Assembly: GCF_009296025.1 (NCBI RefSeq)
Contig: NZ_CP045178.1
Coordinates: 4,464,001 to 4,528,000, forward strand
DNA from: Streptomyces tsukubensis
Lineage (GTDB): Bacteria; Actinomycetota; Actinomycetes; Streptomycetales; Streptomycetaceae
Direction of reading: 5' to 3'
DNA length: 64,000 nt
A model generated the notes under the pieces. The model saw only the letters and a list, made by a program, of their open reading frames with translations, was not told the origin of the DNA and searched no databases. Position numbers and translations under genes: made by a program. Of this stretch, positions 16,252-25,155 are shown piece by piece. Numbering within the stretch: the stretch's first letter is position 1; every line of letters begins with the position of its first letter.

Positions 16252-16273
16252 CGATATCGCCGCAGCGATATCG
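16252..16273. promoter_or_regulatory. Palindromic operator candidate between divergent genes
   Basis: A perfect inverted repeat CGATATCGC / GCGATATCG with a CGCA spacer lies about 60 bp upstream of the ATG at 16335, in the divergent promoter region. It is AT-richer than its surroundings. The XRE regulator is the obvious candidate ligand. Confidence 0.5.
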
Positions 16274-16334
16274 ATCCGCGCATAGCCTGTGACTCAGTGA
16301 GGTCGTCAACTCCCCGAGTACGGCGGGTGCTGCC

Positions 16335-17828
16335 ATGAAGAAGCCGGGCCGCGCGTGCGGCAAGTGCGGGAGCGTGCTGAGCCAGTACAACCCTGACTCC
16401 CTGTGCGCGCGATGCGCTCGCTCCGCAGCCGCGCCGCACGTGCCGGACCGGGCCTGGCGCGACGCGCCTGTCCAACGGGCCCTCGCCGCATGGGACTTCG
16501 GAGAGCTGTTACGCCTGCTTCGCCGCCGCTCGGGGCTCTCCCAGATGGACGTACGGGCCCTGACCGGCTTCACGCAGTCGCACATCTCCGACCTGGAGAA
16601 CGGCCGCAAACAGCTCGGCGGACGGGACGCCATCATCGGCCTGCTCACGGGCCTCGGCATCCCCGCCGACCTCCGGCCGATCCTCCTGACGCCCCTCTCC
16701 ACACCCCCGCGAACTGCCGTCGCGGAGGCTCTGGACCCGGCTTTGCCGTGGACGGCCGCTCGTATGGTGACGTCACTCGAAGTTGCTGTCGGAGGCCCCG
16801 TGAAGCGTCGAAACGTGCTGACCGCCCTGAGCGGTTCCGCCCTCACCCCGTACATCCTTCACTCGGCCGTCGCGCCTGCTGAAGCGCTCGCGGCAGAGGG
16901 GCGGGAGGGGACCCGGGTGACCGCCTCCCTGCTCGACTCGCTCCAGCGCACGACGGACGCGCTAAGGGAGTTGGACGCGACGAGCGGCAGCGGGAACCTG
17001 TCCGGGACCGCCACGCGGCACCTGCGCGTCCTGCTCGGCCTCACGAAGTCCGGTACGTACGACGAGAGAACCGGTCGTCGGCTCGCGGCTGTGACCGCCG
17101 ATACCGCCATGCAGGCGGGTTGGTACGCGCTCGACGGCGGCCGACACGAGGTCGCGCAGCGCCTCCTCCTCGGCGCGCTCCGCGCGGCCCACGCCTCGCA
17201 GGACTCGCGGTTGCGCGCCGGAGCGCTGTCGTTCCTCGCCATCCAGGGCTACTCCGTGGGCGACCCGCGTGATGCGGTCACCGCGGCCAGGACCGCGCGG
17301 CAGTTGCTCGCGGACCAGGACGCGCCCGCCCTGCGCGCGATGCTGCTGACGCGGCAAGCGCGCGGGCACGCTCGCCTGCGCGAGGAGCGGCACGCCCTCG
17401 TGGCGCTCCAGGAGGCGGAGGCGCTGTGCGCGCGGGGGCCGGGCGAGAACGACCCGCACTGGCTGTACTGGGTGAACCCGGGCGAAATTCACGGACAACG
17501 GGGCAGCGTCTACCTGGAGTTGGGCAAGCCCGCCGAAGCTGCGACGTCCTTCGCGTCGGCCCGAGGCTCACTCGCTGCGGACGCGGCGCGGACGAAGGCG
17601 CAGTTCCTCTCCCGCGCGGCAACGGCCCAGATGCGCGCGGGCGATGCCGATGCCGGGTGCGCGACCGGCGAAGAAGTCCTGGCGATGGTGCGGGACGTGC
17701 GGTCCGCGAGGCTGGACGAGCACCTGCACGCGATGCTCGCCGAGGCCCGCCGCTTCGGCGGCGCGAGGGCCGTACGGTCCTTCGTCGAGCACGGTGAAGA
17801 AGTCCTCCGGGAGCGGGTGCCGGCATGA
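16335..17828 (+). CDS. XRE-family regulator with TPR-like C-terminal region
   Basis: This encodes 497 residues. The N-terminus has two CxxC knuckles (CGKC and CARC, residues 10-30). A Cro/C1 helix-turn-helix follows at about 55-115 (LLRLLRRRSGLSQMDVRALTGFTQSHISDLENGRK). The remaining 380 residues are alanine-rich helical repeats of the tetratricopeptide type found in large Streptomyces XRE regulators, where they sense peptides or protein partners. Its stop overlaps the ATG of the HAD gene by ATGA. The pair sits between the nucleotide operon and the mobilization genes and may control one of them (inference). Confidence 0.8.
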   Translation: MKKPGRACGKCGSVLSQYNPDSLCARCARSAAAPHVPDRAWRDAPVQRALAAWDFGELLRLLRRRSGLSQMDVRALTGFTQSHISDLENGRKQLGGRDAIIGLLTGLGIPADLRPILLTPLSTPPRTAVAEALDPALPWTAARMVTSLEVAVGGPVKRRNVLTALSGSALTPYILHSAVAPAEALAAEGREGTRVTASLLDSLQRTTDALRELDATSGSGNLSGTATRHLRVLLGLTKSGTYDERTGRRLAAVTADTAMQAGWYALDGGRHEVAQRLLLGALRAAHASQDSRLRAGALSFLAIQGYSVGDPRDAVTAARTARQLLADQDAPALRAMLLTRQARGHARLREERHALVALQEAEALCARGPGENDPHWLYWVNPGEIHGQRGSVYLELGKPAEAATSFASARGSLAADAARTKAQFLSRAATAQMRAGDADAGCATGEEVLAMVRDVRSARLDEHLHAMLAEARRFGGARAVRSFVEHGEEVLRERVPA

Positions 17829-18520
17829 TCCTCGTCCTGTGGGACATCGACCGGACCCTCCTCTACGCGGGAGACACCGACCGCCTCGTCTACCGCGAGG
17901 TCTTCCACGCCGTCGTCGGCCGCCCCGCGACGAAGCTGCCCGCGAAGGGCACGGGGGTCACGATGCCCGTGGCAGTACGGGAACTCCTTGCGGCCAACGA
18001 CGTCCAGGAGGTGGACCGTCTGGCACCCCTCATCGTCGCGCGCCTCCCCGCCGAACTACGCCGCCACCAAGTCGAGTTGCTACGGGACGGTCACCTCATG
18101 CCCGGTGCGGTCGAAGCCCTCGCGGCGGTACGCGGGGACGCGGACTTCGTCCCGTCGATCGTGACGGGGAATCTGCGGGAGAGCGCGGAGATCAAGCTCG
18201 CCGCCTTCGGCCTCACGGACTACGTGGACGTCTCGCTGGGTGGCTACGCCTCTGACGACCCCCACCGCCCCGCCTTGGTCCGCATCGCCCAGGCCCGCGT
18301 GGAACGCGCCCACGGCCGGCCCTTCACCCGCGCGAACACGGTCATCATCGGCGACTCCCTCCAAGACGTCCGCACGGGCCGGGAGGGAGGCGCACGAGTC
18401 ATCGGCGTCGCCTCGGGCACGACAGCGGCCGAGGCGCTCGCCGACGCGGGGGCGGACGAAGTGTTGAGCGACCTCACTGACCCGGTGCGGCTGCTGGAGC
18501 TGATCCACGCGAGGGGATAG
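17825..18520 (+). CDS. HAD-superfamily hydrolase (phosphatase-like)
   Basis: This encodes 231 residues with the full HAD core: motif I LWDIDRTLL (nucleophile and acid Asp), motif II SIVTGN, a Lys in ESAEIKLAAFG, and motif IV VIIGDSLQDVRTG. The cap is helical, as in phosphoglycolate phosphatase-like members. The substrate is unknown. It is coupled to the XRE regulator by a 4-bp overlap and is convergent with the relaxase gene. Confidence 0.85.
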   Translation: MILVLWDIDRTLLYAGDTDRLVYREVFHAVVGRPATKLPAKGTGVTMPVAVRELLAANDVQEVDRLAPLIVARLPAELRRHQVELLRDGHLMPGAVEALAAVRGDADFVPSIVTGNLRESAEIKLAAFGLTDYVDVSLGGYASDDPHRPALVRIAQARVERAHGRPFTRANTVIIGDSLQDVRTGREGGARVIGVASGTTAAEALADAGADEVLSDLTDPVRLLELIHARG

Positions 18521-18582
18521 CCGCCTGCGCTTGCCGCCTCACCCGTCCGCTGTTCGTTCGTAGTGTCGGCACGGCGTGAACC

Positions 18583-20295
18583 TCACCGGCGGCGCACCGG
18601 GGTTGTCGGTCCCGACAGGGGATTCGTCGCCGTCGGATTCGGCCCGGCGCCGTAAACCGGACCCCGCACCGTACTGCGCGCCATAGCCGCCTGCGCGCGG
18701 GGGCTGGGTGCCGTGCGTGTGCCGAGTCGGTGGACGCGCCAGGTCAGTACGCGCGCGGGATTGCGTGTGTTCTCCAGGGAGCGCTGGCCGAGTGCTTGGT
18801 CGAGCAGGGCGGTCGCGGAGTGGCCCGTGGCTTCCGCTTCGGCGAGGACGGTGGCGAGGGCGTCCCAGGCGGGATCGTGGAGGATGCGGTCGGCGTGCTC
18901 GGGCGCTGCGCGTGCCACGTACTGGGCGAGTCGCCGCCTTGTCTGCGGTTGAGGCGTGCGCTCGGCGAGGTGGTTCAGCGCGGTGTCGGTGGCGCGCGAG
19001 TACGCGGACTGCATGTGCGGGAGGGCTTGCTTGGTCGCGGCCTCCTGTTGGGCGTGTTGGTGTGTGCGGTGCCAGTGCAGGGCGAAGGCGACCGCTGTGA
19101 GCGTGGCGTCCAGGAGCATCGCGAAGGCTGCTCCGTCACGGTCCGGGGGCCTCTCGCGCCAGAGCGCCTGGACACTGCGGCGGAGCACGCGCGCGCTGTG
19201 GAGGTCGGCGGTGATGCGGGAGCGGGTGGCGCGCTCGAAGGCCGTGGCCGCGTGGGTGAGGTCTGCCCTCGTATCGGCCGGAGCGATGGCGGCCAGCAGA
19301 TCCAGCGACGCGCCGAGTGCAACCAGTTGCCCTTGGGCGAGGTGTTCGTCGCCGTGCGCGAGGTGGTGCGGGACGCGTTCGACGGCGGCGATGGCCTGGT
19401 GCCAGGGATCGCCCGCCCGGACGGCGACGGGCGCACCGGCAGTCGGGGTTTCTAGGCCCTGGCGGATCTTGGGCAGGGACAGGTCGGGGGCGAGGGTGGA
19501 CCCCGAGTAGAACACCGGGTCGCCCGCCTCGTTGGTGTCGCCGCGCAGAGCGAAGTTGCAGCCCAGGGCATCGCCCGAGGGGCCGTGCTTGAGGCGGACG
19601 ATCACTTCGGTCGCCTCAAGGAGCGAGAAGAACTCGGTCTCGTCCGACGCGGCGGCCACCGCCCTGCGCACACGCAGGCGCAGGACTTGGCGGGTGGTAG
19701 TCGAGGCGCCCTGGCGCTTGGCCTTGAAGTGTTCCTTGCTGGTGTGGCGCTTGGCGGCGGTGCCGTCGCCGGGGTTCAGGCGCCGGAGGCCGTAGTCGGC
19801 TTCGATCTTCCGGGCTTCCCTCTGGACGGCTCGCTTGTCGTGGTCGCGTGCGGGGCGGCGGCCGTCCTGGCGGACGAGGGTGGCGGCGATGTGGATGTGG
19901 TCCTCGGCGTGGCGGACGGCCACCCAGCGGCAAGCCTCCTCGTCGCCTTGTGGCGCGATGCCGGCGGTGGCCACGATGCGCCGGGCGATCTCGCCCCACT
20001 GCTCGTCGGTGAGGACCGGGTCCTCGGGCGCGGCACGAACGGGGCAGTGCCAGACGGTGTGCACGGGAGCCGCGTCGCCGAGCATCCGTACGGGCTGGTC
20101 GAGTTGCGCGGCGAGCTGGGTGGCCACGTCCCGGGGATCGCGATGGGGTGTCCGGCCCGGGTCGGGGGCGAAGCCTTTCCAGGAGGCCACCACGTGCGGA
20201 TCGACGTGCTCGTTGGCCCTGCCAGGGCCGAAGAGGTAGCCGATGGTGCGGTGTGTGGCCCTCGGCCCCTTGCCGAGGATGATCTTCGGGATCAC
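18583..20295 (-). CDS. Relaxase / mobilization nuclease
   Basis: This encodes 570 residues from a GTG that overlaps the MobC stop (GTGA). The N-terminal 200 residues form the HUH-type relaxase domain: IPKIILGKGPRATHRTIGYL, WHCPVRAAPEDPVLTDEQWGE, and VRHAEDHIHIAATLVRQDG, whose HIH supplies metal ligands. The C-terminal 300 residues are helical and alanine/arginine-rich, typical of actinobacterial relaxases. It would nick the element's oriT for mobilization. With MobC upstream and no coupling ATPase, transfer would need a helper element. Confidence 0.85.
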   Translation of the reverse strand: MIPKIILGKGPRATHRTIGYLFGPGRANEHVDPHVVASWKGFAPDPGRTPHRDPRDVATQLAAQLDQPVRMLGDAAPVHTVWHCPVRAAPEDPVLTDEQWGEIARRIVATAGIAPQGDEEACRWVAVRHAEDHIHIAATLVRQDGRRPARDHDKRAVQREARKIEADYGLRRLNPGDGTAAKRHTSKEHFKAKRQGASTTTRQVLRLRVRRAVAAASDETEFFSLLEATEVIVRLKHGPSGDALGCNFALRGDTNEAGDPVFYSGSTLAPDLSLPKIRQGLETPTAGAPVAVRAGDPWHQAIAAVERVPHHLAHGDEHLAQGQLVALGASLDLLAAIAPADTRADLTHAATAFERATRSRITADLHSARVLRRSVQALWRERPPDRDGAAFAMLLDATLTAVAFALHWHRTHQHAQQEAATKQALPHMQSAYSRATDTALNHLAERTPQPQTRRRLAQYVARAAPEHADRILHDPAWDALATVLAEAEATGHSATALLDQALGQRSLENTRNPARVLTWRVHRLGTRTAPSPRAQAAMARSTVRGPVYGAGPNPTATNPLSGPTTPVRRR

Positions 20296-20900
20296 CGTGC
20301 CTCCAGCGTGCGCGCGACGGCCGTGTCCACGTCGGCGATCGACGCCTCCACGCGGGCCAGCAGCCGCATGACGGTGTCGGCCAGGGGCCACTCGCCCTCC
20401 ATGTTCATGTGGCGGGCGAGCTGGTTCAGGTTGCTGCCGGCCTTGCCCAGTTGCCCGTTGGCGGTCATCAGCGCCTGCACCATGGCGCGGTAGTCGGCGA
20501 CGGCGGCGGTCGGGTCGTCGGCGCGGGCAGCCGCGAGGGCGCTTTCGGCGACGTAGCCGCCGGGGGTCATGTGGCTCAGAGCGGCGGCGTTGCGCACGAG
20601 TACGAACTCGGCGTCGTTGAAGCGGGGGGAGACGCGGCGGTCGCGCAGCTTCGGGTCACGCAGACGGCGACGTGGTTCGTACTGCTGCGGTGCGTCAGGT
20701 GTCCGGTGGGCGAGCCCTTCCCCGGTCGGCCCCCCTGGGCCGACCGCCTCCGAAGCACCCCGGGCGTCGGACGCCTCGGCCCCCGCCGGGGCCGAGGCCG
20801 GGTAAGGACTCCTTACCCGACAACTTGCTGCGTCTGTGTCTGTGGTGGGCACGCTTTTCCTGGCGGGTACGGAGGGCTGCTGAGAGCTGTGCTCGGGCAC
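20292..20900 (-). CDS. MobC-like relaxosome accessory protein
   Basis: About 202 residues from a GTG preceded by AAGGAG. The N-terminal 70 residues are disordered. The conserved part (KLRDRRVSPRFNDAEFVLVRNAAALSHMTPGGYVAESAL, then QLGKAGSNLNQLARHMN) is the ribbon-helix-helix/MobC pattern of plasmid relaxosome proteins that help the relaxase at oriT. It overlaps the relaxase gene by GTGA. The frame stays open upstream into the DUF3631 remnant, but that is an artefact of the shared frame. Confidence 0.8.
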   Translation of the reverse strand: MPEHSSQQPSVPARKSVPTTDTDAASCRVRSPYPASAPAGAEASDARGASEAVGPGGPTGEGLAHRTPDAPQQYEPRRRLRDPKLRDRRVSPRFNDAEFVLVRNAAALSHMTPGGYVAESALAAARADDPTAAVADYRAMVQALMTANGQLGKAGSNLNQLARHMNMEGEWPLADTVMRLLARVEASIADVDTAVARTLEAR

Positions 20901-20985
20901 GAGGACTCCTTCAAGAAGCGGAACGAGGCGCCCGGCCTCCCCGCGCTCGGAGCGAAGGAGGCCGGGGATGGTGCGGGCCCGCGGA

Positions 20986-21562
20986 TCAGTGCCTACCGGC
21001 GCTGACGGCCGCGTCGCGCTCGCTTTGCAGCAGGTCCTTGACCTCGTCCAGGCGGCTGCGGGAGATGCCGTATCCCTGCGCGCGTATGGCCTGTTCGACG
21101 TTGCGGCGGGAGACGCGGTCACCGCGTCCGAGGGGTGCGGTACGTCCGATGGCGACGGCCTCGTCGAGGGGGAGGATCGGCGGGTGTCCCGCGCCGGTGC
21201 GGGCGGGGAGTGCCTGCGGCTTGGCGCGGGACTCCGGCTCGGTCGCGTCGATTGTGGCGGGGGTCGGCGAGCTGGCGGTGCTGGGCGCCGACGTGTGGCC
21301 CTCCTCGTTGTGGCGGCTGTCCGCGACGTGGCGGCGGCCCATGAGGAGGTAGAGGTGGACGGCTCCGGCGAGGGCGAGCGGTGGGATGGCGGAGATCGTT
21401 CCCACGGTGATGTCGCCGAGGGCGAGTCCGGTGTGGCGGGTCTGCTGGTTGAGGCGGACGGCGTGGAGGACGTTGGCCCAGATGCTGGTGGCGGTGGCGA
21501 GGCCGACGAGGGACCAGATGTAGAGGCGGCTGGGGAGCGGGGTGGCGCGCAGCACGAGGAGA
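20986..21562 (-). pseudogene. DUF2637 membrane protein, 5'-truncated by deletion
   Basis: The DUF2637 pattern SRLYIWSLVGLATATSIWAN, followed by ISAIPPLALAGAVHLYLLM, gives two membrane segments and then a cytoplasmic region ending in RNVEQAIRAQGYGISRSRLDEV and a stop at 20986. Its start is missing. The frame enters from the DUF3631 remnant at about 21562 in a different frame. DUF2637 proteins accompany replication and transfer genes on actinobacterial plasmids and integrative elements. Confidence 0.7.
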
Positions 21563-22460
21563 GGCTGCCGTTGTCCTGCTCGTTCGCGGCCTCGCGCTCG
21601 GTCATCACCTGGCAGGCGGTGCGCGCCAGGTCGGGCCACGGTCCGCCCGCCAGGTCGGCGACGGCGACGAGGGGCTGCCAGGTGTCGGCCGCGCGGTCCT
21701 GTACGGGCATGCCGGGCGTCATCTCCATCGCCTTGGCGTGGAGCGGGTCCAGCCAGTGGGCGAGCTGGTCGCGTACGGCGTGCAGGGCCGGGGTGTCGCG
21801 GAAGGTGCGGAACTCCGCGACCTTCTCGCCCGGCCTGCGGCGGCGCATACGGATGACGACCGACCTGTCCATGATCGTGTCGGGCAGATCGCCGATCCCG
21901 GCCAGGGCGGCCATGGCGAAAGTGGGGTGCTTCGTGACCTCGTGATTGGGGCCCGAGACGCGCAGAGTGGGGCGGTTGCGCTGGTGTCCCGCGTTGAGCA
22001 GGCCGCGCAGTTCCTCGTTCTTCTCCGCGACCTTCGAGGAGCCGAAGAGGGTGTCGGCCTCGTCCACGAGGAGCGTGGGCGGGTCCTCGGTGATGGACCG
22101 GTAGATCGCGGCTGCCGAGGCGTTGACCGTGATCAAGGGGTCGTGGACGCTCTCCGTGATCACGTCCAGCAGCCGTGACTTCCCGCAGCGCTTGGCGGGT
22201 CCGACCACGGCCAGGCGGGGCGCATGCTGCCACGCCTTCTGGAGGTGCGTGGCGGCCACCCACAGGGTCACCGCCGTGAAGGTCTCCTCGCCCGGCAGCT
22301 CGACGTACCGGCGCAGATGCTCACGGATTTCTTCCAGGGCGCGCTGCCCCTCGGTGACCTGCGGGGAGGCGGGCCGACCGGGTATCGCGACCGGCGGCCA
22401 AGCGGGGTCTGCGGGCGGCTGGGATGGCGCGTCCGGGGCGGGATCGTTCATAATCGACAT
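21563..22460 (-). pseudogene. DUF3631 ATPase-like replication-region protein, 3'-truncated by deletion
   Basis: The ATG at 22460 follows an AGGAG site. The sequence shows a P-loop variant (VVGPAKRCGKSRLLDVI), a Walker B-like segment PPTLLVDEADTLFG, and PTFAMAALAGIGDLPDTIMDRSV, all typical of DUF3631 proteins in the replication module of actinobacterial elements. Similarity stops at MTEREAANEQDNGSL near 21563. The expected C-terminal third is missing and DUF2637 sequence follows at once. A deletion has joined the two genes. Confidence 0.75.
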
Positions 22461-22549
22461 GAAGCTCCTCTGCTTGCGGGCCACTGGGACGGCAATCCCG
22501 GCCTCGCGAGTCGTCGTTCAGGGATGGGCGGCTTGAGGTTTGCGCTGTG

Positions 22550-22581
22550 AGCCCCTCGGTGTTGTGTCACCGGGGGGCTTT
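22550..22581 (+). terminator. Terminator-like hairpin
   Basis: An imperfect hairpin (AGCCCCTCGGTG and CACCGGGGGGCTTT) lies between the divergent DUF3631 remnant and the regulator gene, with a short T run on the plus strand. Confidence 0.4.
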
Positions 22582-22657
22582 CCGCGTTTCATACGCACCC
22601 GACGGGTGCCCCACCAGACCGCAAGGGTCCCGTGGGAGTACGACTGTACCAGCACCT

Positions 22658-22704
22658 CTGCCGTACGCATAGCACTTTGCGTACGGCAGAACCGATGCTA
22701 GGGT
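22658..22704 (+). promoter_or_regulatory. Regulator promoter with 12-bp palindromic operator
   Basis: A perfect inverted repeat CTGCCGTACGCA (22658-22669) and TGCGTACGGCAG (22678-22689) overlaps a plausible promoter, TTGCGT at 22677-22682 and TAGGGT at 22699-22704 with a 16-bp spacer, upstream of the regulator ATG at 22755. It probably serves as the switch for both divergent transcription units of the element. Confidence 0.65.
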
Positions 22705-22754
22705 TGCACCACGCCGCAAACCTGCGGTGAGACGTACCGCTGGAAGGAGGCGCG

Positions 22755-23240
22755 ATGCCGGACGACGAGGACACGTCAGCGGGGGTGATCCTCAGTGGCG
22801 AGGAGAACGCCGCCGTGCGCGTCAAGCTCGAACGAGAGAAGCGGGGCTGGAGCACGACCACGGTCTCCGACCTGCTGAACGAGGCCGGCTTCGACATGAA
22901 CCCGTCCGCCGTGTGGCGCATCGAGAACCGCAAGCGCCGCATCAACCTCGACGAGGCCATCGGCTTCGCCGAGATCTTCGGCGTCCCGCTCACCAACTTC
23001 GTGGGACCGCCGCGCCTCGCGACCATGGGCCGCGCCATGGAACTGATCGACGGCGTCGTCGCCGCCTACAGAGCCTCGCACCGGGCCAACCACGAGGCCC
23101 GCGAGGCCCGAGACCGCCTCGACGCCTACCTGGCCGACCACCCGGACATCCGCGAAGAGGCGGACGTGATGGTGTCCAACGCCATCGCCACCGAGATGAC
23201 GAAGATCAACGAAGAGTACGGGCCCGACTCGGAAACTTAG
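22755..23240 (+). CDS. XRE-type regulator of the element
   Basis: This encodes 161 residues from an ATG preceded by GGAAGGAGG. A helix-turn-helix occupies about 20-80: VKLEREKRGWSTTTVSDLLN, MNPSAVWRIENRKRRINLDEAIGFAEIFGVPL. A coiled region follows (HRANHEAREARDRLDAYLAD). By position, divergent from the replication/mobilization genes and upstream of xis-int, it is the likely master regulator of element maintenance and excision, probably acting at the palindrome at 22658-22689. Confidence 0.75.
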   Translation: MPDDEDTSAGVILSGEENAAVRVKLEREKRGWSTTTVSDLLNEAGFDMNPSAVWRIENRKRRINLDEAIGFAEIFGVPLTNFVGPPRLATMGRAMELIDGVVAAYRASHRANHEAREARDRLDAYLADHPDIREEADVMVSNAIATEMTKINEEYGPDSET

Positions 23241-23419
23241 CCGCCCGTACCTCGCCCCTCGTGAGCCGCAAACCCTCACGACGGACGCACCACCCGACCC
23301 ATCCCAGAACGACCCGGCCGCAGCGGAGTTGCCGCTCCGCTCCTCGGCCAGAACCGGAGCCCCCCTTGCCCCACCAGGCGATACCGCACGCCTCCGCCCA
23401 GCCCCCTCGGCGAGAGGAG

Positions 23420-23638
23420 GTGAACACCCACGACCCGCTCCTCACGGTGGACCAGGCCGCCGAACGCCTCGGCACCGGCGTCCGCTTCATCCGCCGACTC
23501 ATCCAGGAACGCCGCATCCGCTACGTAAAGCTCGGCAAGCACGTCCGGATCCCGGAGAGCGTACTCACGGCCTACGTCGCGGAGCGGACGGTCGAACCCG
23601 TCCGGGGGCGACGCTCCGGCTTCGGGCTGGTGGCCTGA
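23420..23638 (+). CDS. xis: Excisionase-like helix-turn-helix protein
   Basis: About 72 residues from a GTG directly after a GAGAGGAG run; that spacing is unusually short, so the start could lie upstream. The MerR/excisionase helix-turn-helix is clear: LLTVDQAAERLGTGVRFIRR, then RIRYVKLGKHVRIPESVL. Its TGA overlaps the ATG of the integrase gene (23638), the classic xis-int arrangement. It would direct excision together with the integrase. Confidence 0.8.
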   Translation: MNTHDPLLTVDQAAERLGTGVRFIRRLIQERRIRYVKLGKHVRIPESVLTAYVAERTVEPVRGRRSGFGLVA

Positions 23639-24840
23639 TGGCACGATCCCGCACGAGGGCCCCGCGCCGCAGCTTCGGGGCGATACGCCGTCTTCCCTCG
23701 GGGCGGTGGCAGGCTCGCTACCCCGGGACGGACGGTTCACTGCGCGCGGCCCCGGAGCGGTACGAGACCAAACGCGAAGCCGAACTGTTCCTTGCCCAGG
23801 TGCAGGCCGACCAGGCCCGGGGCGACTGGATCGACCCGACCGCGGGCGAGGTGCTGTTCGCCGAGTACGCCACCCGGTGGATCGACGAGCGCGGCGTCGC
23901 GCCCACCACCGAGGAGCTGTACCGGCGGCTGCTCCGCCTCCACCTGGAGCCGGCCTTCGGCGACACGTACGTCAACGCCATCGGCCCCGCCAAGGTCAGG
24001 ACGTGGCGCGCGGAACGGCGGAAGGCGACCGGTGCCACGACGACGGCCAAGTCGTACCGCCTGCTGAAGGCCATCATGCAGACGGCTGTCGAGGACGACC
24101 TGATCCGCAGGAACCCCTGCTTCATCCGTGGGGCCGGCCGCGAGGACGCTGCCGAGCGACCGGTGGCGACTGTGGAACAGGTCTTCGCGCTGGCGGACGC
24201 AATCGGCATCCGTTGGCGGCTGATGGTCCTGCTCGGTGCCTTCGCCTCCATGCGCCCTGAGGAACTGGCAGAACTACGCCGGTCGGACATCGACCTCGAC
24301 GCTGGATCGGTACGGGTCCGGCGGGCCGCACCGGAGCTGAACACAGGCCACCGGGTGGTCGGCGATCCCAAGTCTCGTGCCGGAAAGCGGGAGATCATGC
24401 TGCCGAGCTTCATCCTCCTTGATGTCCGGCGGCACCTGGAGTGGTTCGCCCAGGATGGGCCGGACGGTCTTGTCTTCGTAGGGGAGCGGGGGGCTGCCCT
24501 TCGGGGCACCACCTTCGGCCGGAAGTGGCGCAGTGCCCGCGACACGGTCGGCCTGCCGAAGGAGTTCCGCTTCTACGACCTCCGGCACACGGGCAACACC
24601 CTCGCCGCCGACACGGGCGCCAAGCTGAAGGACCTGATGGTCCGCGCCGGCCAGTCCTCGGAACGGGCCCAACTGATCTACCAGCACTCCACGAAGGCGC
24701 ATCAGCGCAGGCTCGCCGACGACATCGACGCCGACGTCCGCCGCCAGCGCGCGGCGGGCCGGCCCCTCGGCGCAGCCACTGCCCCCCGAGGCACTCCGGC
24801 GCCGCCGATGGGCTCCGGTGGAGCTGCGCGAGCGAGGTGA
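23638..24840 (+). CDS. int: Tyrosine recombinase (site-specific integrase)
   Basis: This encodes 400 residues. It has an N-terminal arm-binding part (FGAIRRLPSGRWQARYPGTDG), a SAM-like core-binding domain (about 70-170), and the catalytic domain with Arg in SMRPEELAEL, Lys in DPKSRAGKR, the H-x-x-R box YDLRHTGNTLAADTG, and Tyr in LIYQHSTKAHQRR. The second histidine position reads AGQSS instead of the usual GHSS. It is presumed to recombine the 44-bp tRNA-Gly core at 28790-28833. The gene is 4 kb from that core, farther than usual. Confidence 0.9.
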   Translation: MARSRTRAPRRSFGAIRRLPSGRWQARYPGTDGSLRAAPERYETKREAELFLAQVQADQARGDWIDPTAGEVLFAEYATRWIDERGVAPTTEELYRRLLRLHLEPAFGDTYVNAIGPAKVRTWRAERRKATGATTTAKSYRLLKAIMQTAVEDDLIRRNPCFIRGAGREDAAERPVATVEQVFALADAIGIRWRLMVLLGAFASMRPEELAELRRSDIDLDAGSVRVRRAAPELNTGHRVVGDPKSRAGKREIMLPSFILLDVRRHLEWFAQDGPDGLVFVGERGAALRGTTFGRKWRSARDTVGLPKEFRFYDLRHTGNTLAADTGAKLKDLMVRAGQSSERAQLIYQHSTKAHQRRLADDIDADVRRQRAAGRPLGAATAPRGTPAPPMGSGGAARAR

Positions 24841-25155
24841 GAGGCGCGGGTGGAGATCCGGGCAGACCTCCACCCGCTGCCACCTGGAATTGCTGCGAGC
24901 TCGTACGCAATCTCGCTGAGGTCTGCTGGTTCGCTGTGACCGGTGTGATCCTTCGCCCGTTCGTGAGGGCCTGGGTACTCGACCGTGGATCGTGGACGAT
25001 GAGTTGTAGGCGTTGATCGAGCTGCTGGGCGGCCGTGGCCGGATCTGTTTCCGGTGCCTTGGTCGGGGTCGGGCGGCCCCGTCTCAAGGGCATCTTGTGC
25101 ATCCTCTACAGCGACATTAAGGGTTGTGTGTGCGATACCTGATGTGAGGGGCAGC
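24841..25155 (+). pseudogene. IS5-type transposase N-terminal scar in an otherwise empty stretch
   Basis: Around 24986-25121 the translation resembles the start of another IS5-group transposase: WIVDDEL, a TAG where Trp is expected, ALIELL, and then in a second frame RPRLKGILCILYSDI. Nothing else in this 315-bp stretch is recognised. It suggests a deleted insertion sequence between int and the NACHT gene. Confidence 0.4.

Noticed and set aside
20292..22484. One 730-codon gene joining DUF3631 to MobC
   Set aside because: The shared open frame passes through DUF2637 sequence read in the wrong frame. MobC has its own GTG with a good ribosome-binding site at 20900.
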